Shown here: positions 25,533-33,558 of the stretch, in pieces
How the letters are laid out: each line of letters begins with the position of its first letter
How positions within the stretch are numbered: the first letter of the stretch is position 1
Assembly (NCBI RefSeq): GCF_050574275.1
Contig: NZ_CP192260.1
Coordinates: forward strand, 1,612,001-1,676,000
Length of the DNA: 64,000 bases
Reading direction: 5' to 3'
Origin: Virgibacillus_F flavescens
GTDB taxonomy: Bacteria > Bacillota > Bacilli > Bacillales > Amphibacillaceae
Translations under genes and position numbers: made by a program
The notes under the pieces: model-generated
What the model saw: the letters and a program-made list of their open reading frames with translations, nothing else
Told to the model about the DNA's origin: nothing
The model's database searches: none

Positions 25533-25546
25533 TCCATCGTTTTTTA
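25514..25546 (+). terminator. Terminator overlapping the MFS stop codon
   Basis: AAAACGATGGA / TCCATCGTTTT with the TAA stop in the loop, followed by T residues. Confidence 0.88.
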
Positions 25547-25625
25547 GCTTATAAAGACTTTTTATAATTAGTCTTATGACCCATTTGTTCAAAGAGTAAT
25601 AGATTTAATAAATTTATTACAGAGC

Positions 25626-25740
25626 TTAACCTAGCATCTTCGAATATACGAAGACTCCTCGAAAAAGAAAAGCACTTTTTCTTTGTGCGATGTCTTTTCA
25701 GGGTAGCCTTCCTTATCCTACGGGAAGCAAGAGAAAGTCA
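25626..25740 (+). repeat. Family A repeat, 5' half only (copy A2)
   Basis: Begins CCTAGCATCTTCGAATATACGA like a full copy, then carries the GAAAAAGAAAAGCACTTTTTC module also seen in copies A5 and A6, and breaks off after CTACGGGAAGC. No right-hand arm follows, so it is truncated. Confidence 0.7.
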
Positions 25741-25750
25741 CTGAAAAAGG

Positions 25751-25955
25751 GTAGATTTTTAAAATTTATCTTCACACCTTAACCTAGCATCTTCGAATTT
25801 ACGAGACTCCTGTGGGAACAGCGCGAGCTGAAGGCCCCGCAGGAAAGCGGTCTTTGCTTATCCGAGGAGACTGAAGCCGTGCCCACGGAAAGCGAAGTAT
25901 ATTCGAAGATGCGATCTTAGATCCACTTTATTTTGTATTACATGTAACTTTTTCA
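25751..25955 (+). repeat. Family A repeat, full copy (A3)
   Basis: Same AT-rich edges and GC-rich core as A1; outer arms ATCTTCGAATTTAC / GTATATTCGAAGAT. The core has an extra AAAGCGGTCTTTGCTTA segment compared with A1. Confidence 0.85.
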
Positions 25956-25970
25956 GTGGCCATGATGGTA

Positions 25971-26030
25971 GTCCGAGGAGGATCAACAATCGCCTTAAGA
26001 TGCGCTCCGTATATTCGAAGATGCGAAAGG
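25971..26030 (+). repeat. Family A repeat, 3' fragment
   Basis: CCGAGGAGG ... GTATATTCGAAGATGCG matches only the right arm of family A. Together with A2 and A3 it fills the gap between convergent genes. Confidence 0.6.
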
Positions 26031-26076
26031 TAAATCCCCCCAATTCAGTACTAACTTTTACAGTAAACACAATGAC

Positions 26077-27714
26077 CTATTTAAACGACTCTGGTAACGT
26101 TGTAAGATCGATCCCCCACACTAATGGAAGATAGAAATAAACCGCAACCGTCACTAAAATAATACCAACAATATTCAAAAACACACCAGCCTTAGCCATA
26201 TCCGGTATCCTCAAATAACCAGAACCAAACACAACAGCATTCGGCGGTGTTGCAACAGGCAACATAAACGCACATGAAGCTGCCACTGCAGCGACAATCA
26301 TAACTGCATAAGGATGAATGTTTAACGCAAGTGCCAGTGATGCCATAATTGGATACATCATCGAAGCAGTCGCGGTATTCGACGTTAACTCCGTTAGGAA
26401 AATAACAAGTGTTGCTACTACTAACATAACAAGGAAAATATTAACTCCCTGCAGAGCACTTAATTGATTTCCAATCCATTCCGATAAACCGGACGAAACA
26501 AATCCTGCAGCAATAGCAAGACCTCCACCAAACAGCAGGAGAATTCCCCAAGGAAGTTTAACTGCAGTATCCCAATCCAGCAGATGGTCACCTTTTTTAT
26601 TAATGGATGGAATAATGAATAGAATGATGGCAAATGTCATTGCGATGACAGCATCATTGATGTTCTCACTGATGAGTACAAGTACAAATGAACGTGTCAT
26701 CCACGCTAATGCAGCAAGTACAAAAATAGTAAATACTGCTTTCTCTTCAAAAGAAGGAGCGCCCAGTTTCTTTTTCTCTGCTTGAATCAGCTCTTTACCA
26801 CCTGGCAGTTTTTTCACTTTAAGCGGAAATGCAATCTTTACCAGATAAACCCAGGCGATCATAATAAAAATCCATGAAATCGGAACACCGAAAAGCATCC
26901 ATTTTGCGAACGATAATTCTACTCCATAAAGCTTATCAATGGCAGCGGCTAAAGCTGTATTTGGAGGGGTACCTATTAATGTACTGATTCCTCCTAAAGA
27001 TGCCGAATAAGCAATACCAAGCATCAACGCTTTACCAAACCCAAAGTTCTCCTTTGACGTGTCTACTGAACTATCGTCTTTTAATGCCTCAGAAACTTGA
27101 TAGATAATAGCAAGTCCAATTGGAACCATCATCATTGCAGTAGCGGTGTTTGAAATCCACATGGATAAAAACCCTGTTGCAACCATGAAACCTAGTATAA
27201 TGCGATCTGTATTGGTGCCTATCGCTTGTATAATCGTTAAGGCAATTCGTTTATGAAGGTTCCATTTTTCCATTGCCAGGGCAATCATAAATCCACCCAT
27301 GAATAGAAATATTGTGTCATCTCCATACGAGGCTGTCGTTTCACCAATGTTTAATCCTCCAGTAACTGGAAATAGAACGATTGGAAGAAGCGATGTTACT
27401 GGGATCGGAATTGCTTCGGTCATCCACCACGTTGCAATCCAGATCGTACTTGCTAAGATAGCTTTACCCTCGCCGGATAGTCCGTCAGGTGAAAAAAGTG
27501 TTAATGTTAATATAAATAGAAGAGGTCCAAGAAAAAGTCCAATTAATTGTGGCTTTTTGTAACTTCTTTTGTTACCGTCACCACCGTTTGAATTGGTAGT
27601 TGAATCTGTCTTTTCGTTACTAAGATTAGACGAATTCGGACGAACAAAAAAGCTCAGTAAATCTTTTGCCTGATCATGTTTGTCCCATAACCAATTCCAC
27701 GTCGTTGCAATCAT
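26077..27714 (-). CDS. DASS-family sodium:dicarboxylate symporter
   Basis: 545 aa, SLC13/DASS type. The two diagnostic SNT motifs that bind Na+ and carboxylate are present: MWISNTATAMMMVP (first half) and ELTSNTATASMMYP (second half), along with ATPPNAVVFGSGY near the end and IGTPPNTALAAA in the middle. It probably imports succinate, malate or fumarate with Na+, as SdcS does. A 60-residue hydrophilic N-tail precedes TM1. I chose ATG at 27714, with GAGGAGG 7 nt upstream, over in-frame codons further upstream. It is divergent from pxpB and shares an operator-like palindrome. Confidence 0.87.
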   Translation of the reverse strand: MIATTWNWLWDKHDQAKDLLSFFVRPNSSNLSNEKTDSTTNSNGGDGNKRSYKKPQLIGLFLGPLLFILTLTLFSPDGLSGEGKAILASTIWIATWWMTEAIPIPVTSLLPIVLFPVTGGLNIGETTASYGDDTIFLFMGGFMIALAMEKWNLHKRIALTIIQAIGTNTDRIILGFMVATGFLSMWISNTATAMMMVPIGLAIIYQVSEALKDDSSVDTSKENFGFGKALMLGIAYSASLGGISTLIGTPPNTALAAAIDKLYGVELSFAKWMLFGVPISWIFIMIAWVYLVKIAFPLKVKKLPGGKELIQAEKKKLGAPSFEEKAVFTIFVLAALAWMTRSFVLVLISENINDAVIAMTFAIILFIIPSINKKGDHLLDWDTAVKLPWGILLLFGGGLAIAAGFVSSGLSEWIGNQLSALQGVNIFLVMLVVATLVIFLTELTSNTATASMMYPIMASLALALNIHPYAVMIVAAVAASCAFMLPVATPPNAVVFGSGYLRIPDMAKAGVFLNIVGIILVTVAVYFYLPLVWGIDLTTLPESFK

Positions 27715-27777
27715 AATTTTCCTCCTCAAGTATTGTTTGATGTTTTGTTTATTATACAAATAGTACGAAAAATCAAC

Positions 27778-27798
27778 AAGCGATAACTGTTACCGCTT
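27778..27798. promoter_or_regulatory. 21-bp near-perfect palindrome in a divergent promoter region
   Basis: AAGCGATAAC-T-GTTACCGCTT: ten-base arms with one mismatch pair. It lies midway between the DASS gene and pxpB, 64 and 66 bp from their starts, so one regulator could control both. It does not fit the cre consensus. No regulator gene is adjacent. Confidence 0.6.
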
Positions 27799-27863
27799 TC
27801 ATATACTATTCGAATTTATGCTAGTCTTTATGCTATTCTTTTTGTAGAAGGAGCGAGTGCGAA

Positions 27864-28598
27864 ATGGGTATTTCTATACAGCCACTGGGGGACAGTGGAA
27901 TAAAAGTGCAGTTCCAAAAGGAAGTCTCGCCTGAATTAAACAGGGAGATTCAGTATTTTTGTCAAAAGCTTACGTTACGGCCAATTGAAGGAGTATCGGA
28001 ATGGGTTCCTGCTTATGATTCTGTGGCAATCTACTATGATTTTCGTATCATTCTTTATCAAGATATAAAGGAAAAAATCGAGGAATTACATGCTTGGGAA
28101 TTCGAAGGGAAAACTAACTCTGCCAGGTTAATCCATGTTCCAGTTGTGTATGGTGGAGAATATGGACCAGATTTAAAGCGGGTAGGAGAGTATCATAACC
28201 ATTCTATACACGACGTTATAAAAATGCATCAGGAACCGGTCTACCTTGTGTACATGCTTGGTTTCCTGCCCGGCTTTCCTTATTTAGGTGGGATGATAAA
28301 TAGTATTGCTGCCCCAAGACTGGAAACACCACGTGATAAAATAGCCGCAGGTTCTGTTGGAATTGCTGATCAGCAAACAGGTATTTATCCATTAGAATCA
28401 CCAGGCGGCTGGAATATTATCGGTCGTACGCCGCTGCAATTGTTTGATAAGGATAAAGAAGCAGCATTTTTATTCAGAGCAGGCGATTCTATTAAATTTA
28501 ATGCAGTCACAAATCAGGAATACGAGCAAATATGCCGTGATATTGAAAAAGGCATATATGAAATAGACGTTGAATCAATGGATGGTGAGAGTAGATGA
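27864..28598 (+). CDS. pxpB: 5-oxoprolinase subunit B
   Basis: 244 aa, KipI/PxpB family (allophanate hydrolase subunit 1-like). MGFLPGFPYLGGM-type motif (YMLGFLPGFPYLGGM), PRLETPRDKIAAGSVGIADQQTGIYPLESPGGW-type C-terminal signature are visible. With PxpA and PxpC it forms the ATP-dependent prokaryotic 5-oxoprolinase, which opens 5-oxo-L-proline to glutamate. In B. subtilis the orthologue KipI also inhibits the sporulation kinase KinA. SD AAGGAGCGAG before ATG. Stop overlaps the pxpA start (ATGA). Confidence 0.93.
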   Translation: MGISIQPLGDSGIKVQFQKEVSPELNREIQYFCQKLTLRPIEGVSEWVPAYDSVAIYYDFRIILYQDIKEKIEELHAWEFEGKTNSARLIHVPVVYGGEYGPDLKRVGEYHNHSIHDVIKMHQEPVYLVYMLGFLPGFPYLGGMINSIAAPRLETPRDKIAAGSVGIADQQTGIYPLESPGGWNIIGRTPLQLFDKDKEAAFLFRAGDSIKFNAVTNQEYEQICRDIEKGIYEIDVESMDGESR

Positions 28599-29344
28599 GT
28601 AAAATATCAATTGATATAAACTGTGACATGGGAGAAGGATTAAGTACAGATGAATCAGTGATGCCTTATATTACTTCTGCTAATGTTGCTTGCGGAGCGC
28701 ATGCTGGAGATTATAATACGATGGATGCTACTGTCAAACTGGCAAAAAAATATGGTGTCGCGGTTGGAGCGCACCCTGGATACCCGGACAGAGAGGGTTT
28801 TGGTCGTCGGGAGCTGGATCTTTCACCAACAGAGATTTATCGGTTAGTAGTTTATCAGATTGGTGGACTTGCAGCACTGTGCAGAGTTAATGGTTTGGAG
28901 ATGAAGCACGTAAAACCTCACGGCGCACTGTATAACTTAGCAGCTAAGGACGAAGAGGTTGCCGAATCGATTGTCAAAGCAGTTTACGATGTTAACCCTG
29001 GACTTATACTATTTGGTTTGTCAGGTGGATTATTAATTTCAACAGGGCGTCAGATGGGTCTGCAAACAGCTTCAGAAGTGTTTGCCGATCGCACCTATCA
29101 ATCTAACGGTTCGCTTACACCACGAACAGAAAGCGCGGCTCTAATCGTGAATACGGATCAAGCGGTAAAACAGGTGAAAACATTATTGGAAGAAGGATAT
29201 ATCGAAGCGGTTAATGGAAGGCGTGTCATGACAGAGGCAAATACCGTGTGTATTCATGGTGATAGTAAAGGTGCCGAAGAATTTGCACGAAAATTATCCG
29301 AAGGGTTGAATGAAGCCGGCGTTGATATTACAGCGTTAAATTAA
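28595..29344 (+). CDS. pxpA: 5-oxoprolinase subunit A (LamB/YcsF family)
   Basis: 249 aa. Signature start IDINCDMGEGL, then SANVACGAHAGDYNTM, GAHPGYPDREGFGRRELDLS and KHVKPHGALYN; the end has CIHGDSKGAEEFA. Catalytic subunit of prokaryotic 5-oxoprolinase, acting with PxpB and PxpC. Translation is coupled to pxpB by a 4-nt overlap. The family is highly conserved and the call is firm. Confidence 0.95.
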   Translation: MSKISIDINCDMGEGLSTDESVMPYITSANVACGAHAGDYNTMDATVKLAKKYGVAVGAHPGYPDREGFGRRELDLSPTEIYRLVVYQIGGLAALCRVNGLEMKHVKPHGALYNLAAKDEEVAESIVKAVYDVNPGLILFGLSGGLLISTGRQMGLQTASEVFADRTYQSNGSLTPRTESAALIVNTDQAVKQVKTLLEEGYIEAVNGRRVMTEANTVCIHGDSKGAEEFARKLSEGLNEAGVDITALN

Positions 29345-29379
29345 GTATTTAAGTTTGAACCAAAAGCTGAGGTGAGCCA

Positions 29380-30327
29380 ATGCAAAATCAGGAAATTTTT
29401 CAGGTTATTAAACCAGGAATACGAACGACTATTCAGGATATAGGGAGAATGGGCTACCAGCGCTACGGTGTGCCAGTTAGTGGTGCGATGGACACGTATG
29501 CATTACAAGCTGCCAATATACTAGTAGGAAATAAACGAGCTGAAGCTGCGATTGAAGTAACATTAATAGGACCTGAGCTTGAGGCAAAAGCTCCTGTCAC
29601 GATATCGATTACCGGAGCAAATTTATCTCCTTCCATTAATAATCATCCTATTCAAACGTGGAAATCGTATCGGATGGTGGAAGGTGACCGTTTAACGTTT
29701 GGAAAAAGGGAATCCGGTATGCGCGCATATATTGCGGTAGCAGGTGGTTTAGATGTACAGGAATTCTTTGGAAGTAAATCCACTGACTTCAATAGTAGAC
29801 TCGGAAGTGAGCTGGAAGAGTCGATGATGCTGCATGGAAAGAAAACATCTGCAAGAGCTGGTGTGTCTTTAGGTGAAGTAACGATCCCTAACTATTCAAG
29901 TGAAGTGGAAATTGGTGTAATAGAAGGACCACATACACAAAATTTTTCAACAGACGTTAGACGTGCTTTTTTTGAAACTACCTTTGTCATTGACGCTAAC
30001 TCGAATCGAATGGGCTATCGATTGAAATCTGAAAAATCATTCGTCCCAAACCAGACAGAAGTTTGGTCAGATCCTGTTCCATTTGGAGGTATTCAGATTA
30101 CTGGAAACGGAAATCCAATTATACTGATGGCCGATCGTCAAACGACTGGCGGATATCCGCGGATCGGCACAGTTATGTCAGTTGACTTGCCGAAAATTGC
30201 TCAACTTATTCCAAATGGGACTCTCCGTTTTTATCCAGTCAGTATTGAGAAAGCACAAGCTGAAGCAACTAAAAGTGAAGCTAATTTGCACAAATTGGAA
30301 ACCTTTTATCATGGTATTACGTCTTAA
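29380..30327 (+). CDS. pxpC: 5-oxoprolinase subunit C
   Basis: 315 aa, KipA/PxpC family (allophanate hydrolase subunit 2-like). VIKPGIRTTIQDIGRMGYQRYGVPVSGAMD is the family N-terminal signature, followed by GNKRAEAAIEVTLIGP, VAGGLDVQEFFGS and ILMADRQTTGGYPRIG. Third component of the oxoprolinase complex. It follows pxpA by 35 nt. In B. subtilis KipA counters KipI. No kipR regulator is next to the operon. Confidence 0.94.
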   Translation: MQNQEIFQVIKPGIRTTIQDIGRMGYQRYGVPVSGAMDTYALQAANILVGNKRAEAAIEVTLIGPELEAKAPVTISITGANLSPSINNHPIQTWKSYRMVEGDRLTFGKRESGMRAYIAVAGGLDVQEFFGSKSTDFNSRLGSELEESMMLHGKKTSARAGVSLGEVTIPNYSSEVEIGVIEGPHTQNFSTDVRRAFFETTFVIDANSNRMGYRLKSEKSFVPNQTEVWSDPVPFGGIQITGNGNPIILMADRQTTGGYPRIGTVMSVDLPKIAQLIPNGTLRFYPVSIEKAQAEATKSEANLHKLETFYHGITS

Positions 30328-30476
30328 TTAGTGAGGTGGGCAGTCTGATGCCGCACAAGTAAAGCAGGCAGGCATTCGTCTCCCCCGACCTCCCTCTTAT
30401 AGGTATTAAAATATTCTATTGCTTAGTTCCTTTAAACCGTATAAAATAGCTTGAACGATTACATGGGAAAAGCGAG

Positions 30477-31664
30477 ATGACAACAATGCCTAAATACATA
30501 TGGCTTTTAGCGGTAGCAACGACGATTAACGTAACCGGGGCTTCGTTTTTGTGGCCGCTTAATACGATTTATATGCACAACGAACTCGGCAAAAGTCTAG
30601 CTTTTGCGGGGTTTATTTTGATGTTTAATCAGGGAGCATCAATTGCCGGGAATTTAATCGGTGGAATTCTGTTTGATAAAATAAGTGCTTTTCGAACCCT
30701 GCTGATTGGCATGTCAATTGCATTTTCAGCTTCAGTAACATTATCTTTTTATCACAGTATCGTCCCTTATTCTATTATGCTTGTATTAATAGGTTTTGGA
30801 GCTGGTATGACATGGCCGGTTATGTTTGCAATGGCTGGTTCTGTCTGGCCAAAAGGGGGCAGACGGGCATTTAATGCAATCTATGTTGCCCAAAATTTGG
30901 GTGTGGCGCTAGGTGCTTCGATTGGTGGGTATATTGCCAGTATTTCTTTCCGATATATTTTCATTGCCAATGCAGTATTTTTTGCATTGTATTTATTAAT
31001 CGTTCTGACCGCTTTCAGGGGAATGGACAAAGAACGGGATCGGCAAATGCATACCACCATATTTGAACAGAATATGAAAATTAAGAACAAGTCTGCGTTC
31101 ACAGCGCTTTTGATAATATGCAGCGGGTTTTTGATGTGCTGGATTGCTTATAGTCAATGGCAATCAACCATTGCATCTTATACGCAGGATATTGGAATTG
31201 GGCTGGAGCAGTACAGCATGTTATGGGCGATAAATGGTTTCCTTATCGTTTTAGGTCAGCCTCTGTTAAAATTAGTTACAGATAGAGTAACATCAACGAA
31301 GAATCAAATATATATTGGTGTTTCCATTATAATTATCGCTTTTGTTATCACGATGTTCGCTGAAGCATTTACATTGTTTGCTGTTTCAATGGTTATCTTA
31401 ACAATTGGTGAGATGATTGTATGGCCAGCAATTCCAACCCTTGCAAACGATTTAGCACCTAAGGGACGAGCGGGTTTTTATCAGGGGTTTGTTAACAGCG
31501 TTGGTGCAGCAGGACGTATGATTGGACCCTTGCTTGGTGGAATCGTTGTAGATCTGTTTAATATTCAATTACTGTTTTTCATTCTGATTGGACTATTAGT
31601 AATACCTTACCTGACAACCTTATTGTATGATCGCTGGTTAGTTGAGGAAGAATCACCAAAATAA
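30477..31664 (+). CDS. MFS transporter (YttB/multidrug-like)
   Basis: 395 aa with 12 hydrophobic segments. The N-half contains GNLIGGILFDKISAFRTL (MFS motif A variant) and GFGAGMTWPVMFAMAGSVWP; the C-half contains GEMIVWPAIPTLANDLAPKGRAGFYQGF and GRMIGPLLGGIVVDLF. It resembles YttB-like exporters. Substrate unknown. The SD before the ATG at 30477 is modest; an alternative ATG three codons later is possible. The gap before it (30328-30476) holds only a weak TATAAA-type promoter. Confidence 0.83.
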   Translation: MTTMPKYIWLLAVATTINVTGASFLWPLNTIYMHNELGKSLAFAGFILMFNQGASIAGNLIGGILFDKISAFRTLLIGMSIAFSASVTLSFYHSIVPYSIMLVLIGFGAGMTWPVMFAMAGSVWPKGGRRAFNAIYVAQNLGVALGASIGGYIASISFRYIFIANAVFFALYLLIVLTAFRGMDKERDRQMHTTIFEQNMKIKNKSAFTALLIICSGFLMCWIAYSQWQSTIASYTQDIGIGLEQYSMLWAINGFLIVLGQPLLKLVTDRVTSTKNQIYIGVSIIIIAFVITMFAEAFTLFAVSMVILTIGEMIVWPAIPTLANDLAPKGRAGFYQGFVNSVGAAGRMIGPLLGGIVVDLFNIQLLFFILIGLLVIPYLTTLLYDRWLVEEESPK

Positions 31665-31684
31665 ATGTATGGAGGAGAATGAAT

Positions 31685-32431
31685 ATGTCTCAAAAAGAAC
31701 AACCAATTAAACTAATAGCGCTTGATATGGACGGAACGTTGCTTACAAGCGAAGAAACGGTGACTGACCGTACACGTACAGCGATTAAACAGGCAATGGA
31801 TAAAGGCGTATACGTAGTAATAAGCACCGGCCGCTGGTTGACTTCCTGTTATCCTTACGCAGAGTCTCTTGAGCTGAATTCGTACCTTGTAACGAGTAAC
31901 GGTGGAGAGATCTGGACGATGGAAAAAGAATTAATCGAGCGTCACACGATCGCACCGGAAATGATGGAGAAGATGTGGGATCTAGGTAACCAATATGATA
32001 TGGGATGCTGGATGGTCGCTACAGATGCAGTTTGGCGCGGAGAACGTCCTAAAGATTTTTCCGAACACAAATGGCTTAAAATTGGATTTGACTCACATTT
32101 ACCAGCAAATCTGGAAAAGCTGATTCAGGATCTTTCGTATTATAATGAATTGGAATTAACTAATTCACACCCAAATAATCTGGAAGTAAACCCTAAAGGT
32201 GTCCATAAAGGAAGCGCATTAAGCAAGGTTTGTGCGAAACTGGGTATCACGATGGACGAGGTTATGGCCGCAGGTGACAGTTTAAATGATATGATGATGA
32301 TTCAGCAGTCTGGTCTTGGGATTGCTATGGGAAATGCACAGGAAGCAATTAAGAAAGCTGCAGATTTTGAGACTGACACAAATGATCAGGACGGGGTTGC
32401 CAAGGCAATTGAACGGTTTGTACTGGATTGA
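31685..32431 (+). CDS. Cof-type HAD phosphatase
   Basis: 248 aa. HAD superfamily, subclass IIB with C2B cap: motif I ALDMDGTLLTSEE (nucleophile and acid Asp), motif II VISTGRWLT, Lys in KGVHKGSAL, motif IV AAGDSLNDMMMIQQSG with metal-binding Asp. This group dephosphorylates sugar phosphates, FMN or PLP. ATG at 31685 was preferred: GGAGGAG is 8 nt upstream, whereas the ATG at 31679 is only 1 nt from it. It follows the MFS gene by 20 nt, so probably co-transcribed. Confidence 0.9.
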   Translation: MSQKEQPIKLIALDMDGTLLTSEETVTDRTRTAIKQAMDKGVYVVISTGRWLTSCYPYAESLELNSYLVTSNGGEIWTMEKELIERHTIAPEMMEKMWDLGNQYDMGCWMVATDAVWRGERPKDFSEHKWLKIGFDSHLPANLEKLIQDLSYYNELELTNSHPNNLEVNPKGVHKGSALSKVCAKLGITMDEVMAAGDSLNDMMMIQQSGLGIAMGNAQEAIKKAADFETDTNDQDGVAKAIERFVLD

Positions 32432-32528
32432 TAAGATTTGTCGGATTTCTTCTAATTTTGACGCTTACTTTCATTATCTGAAAAAATGGAGTATAATAAA
32501 GAGAGTATCATGAAAGGGGTTATGTTCG

Positions 32529-32711
32529 ATGTCTTTTTCTCGTGGGCCAAAAGAGCCGTTACCAGAGGTAGAAACAGAAGTGTGGACTTGTTCAAGTGAA
32601 GACTGTCAAGGATGGATGAGAGAATCTTACAGTTTTGAAGAAGTTCCGAAATGTCCGCTTTGTCAATCTACAATGGAAAAAGAAACACGTATGCTTCCTG
32701 AATTAAAGTAG
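32529..32711 (+). CDS. YdjO-like cold-inducible zinc-ribbon protein
   Basis: 60 aa. Zinc ribbon with two cysteine pairs: WTCSSEDCQGWMRE and PKCPLCQSTM, followed by EKETRMLPEL, the ending typical of the YdjO family (cold-induced small protein of Bacilli, function unknown). GAAAGGGG SD region before ATG, and TATAAT-like promoter (GTATAATAAAG near 32491-32500). Confidence 0.82.
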   Translation: MSFSRGPKEPLPEVETEVWTCSSEDCQGWMRESYSFEEVPKCPLCQSTMEKETRMLPELK

Positions 32712-32888
32712 TTTTAAAAATCTGGGTCACAACATGATTGAAGCTTATTATTGCTACTTGAGATGCTTTTAAATATGATGAAATATTGCTTTTTTATGCT
32801 TATATATTATTATTTTAGGATGTCTGGTTGGCGTCTTTTTTACTTTTTAAGCAGAAAGATGCATAATCAGCATAGCTATTAGCTAACG

Positions 32889-32925
32889 AAAACCTTAGAC
32901 TGACACTCAGTCTAAGGTTTTTTTC
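32889..32925 (+). terminator. Terminator, downstream of ydjO-like gene
   Basis: AAACCTTAGACTGA / TCAGTCTAAGGTTT stem with T run. Between 32712 and 32888 I see no supported gene. Confidence 0.85.
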
Positions 32926-32958
32926 TGTTTTTTGAAAAAAGTATCTCCATTCCTAAAA

Positions 32959-33385
32959 GATGCTGCTAGTTACTAAGTCGTATTAGAGGGAAACCACTTT
33001 GAGAATGATACGATATGACAGCAACGAGATTTCCGCAGATGGCAGTCGCTTTCCGCGGGCGGCTGGTGAGCCTCCTCGTGCTGATGAACTCCGGGGTCTC
33101 ACCTATGCCTTTCCTCCCGCAGGAGTCGACTGCCATCCGCTCCAATCTCTAGACAAAAATAGCTGTTGCAGGTTCATTAACTTCCTCCCTAATAGAACGT
33201 TTATTTCGACATAAACTAGTTGAAGAAAAAACAAAGACGGGAAAGCTTTACCAGTCCTGGTGAGTAGAGGGCAGTGACTCCCGCGGAAAGCATCCGCCCG
33301 CAGCGATCCTGGACGGCGGCTTTAGAAGATTTCTTGGTAATAAATTTACTTACTTCGCAGTATATAGATATTGTGTAATGAAATG
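32959..33385 (+). repeat. Composite repeat, family B (copy B1), short form
   Basis: Left palindromic part from CAACGAGATTTCCGC with arms GATGGCAGTCG / CGACTGCCATC; a shared unstructured middle (AATAGAACGTTTATTTCGAC); then right part CTGGTGAGT.. / GGGC..GCCC. It is the same composite as copy B2 at 45428, but B2 carries an extra ~180-bp family A core between GTGACTCC and CGCGGAAAGC. No gene is supported in 32926-33452. Confidence 0.85.
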
Positions 33386-33452
33386 AAGGCAACGAAGCAT
33401 CTATTTATGTCCCCTGCGAAAGTTGGGTCAATAAAATTAAAAAGTCAAATAG

Positions 33453-33482
33453 TTGCAACAATTCATATAAAGTTGGTATAAT
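33453..33482 (+). promoter_or_regulatory. Promoter of aldehyde dehydrogenase gene
   Basis: TTGCAA (33453-33458), 18 nt, TATAAT (33477-33482) with extended TGG. Confidence 0.65.
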
Positions 33483-33522
33483 TATGGAAGAGTTTACCAC
33501 TTAGATTTTTCATCATTTAAAT

Positions 33523-33536
33523 TGTAAACGGTTACA
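33523..33536. promoter_or_regulatory. Catabolite responsive element (cre)
   Basis: TGTAAACGGTTACA fits the cre consensus TGWAANCGNTNWCA at every fixed position. It lies about 45 bp after the -10 box and 23 bp before the start codon, where CcpA would act as a roadblock. Confidence 0.8.
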
Positions 33537-33558
33537 AAAAATGAGGAGGAATTAACAC

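Noticed and set aside
25858..26070. Open frames within the repeats at 25.9, 33.0 and 49.1-49.5 kb
   Set aside because: They lie inside palindromic repeats A and B and their translations recur only because the DNA repeats; no SD.
32773..32880. Short hydrophobic reading frames between the ydjO-like gene and its terminator
   Set aside because: No SD and no frame with a convincing start; probably AT-rich noise.
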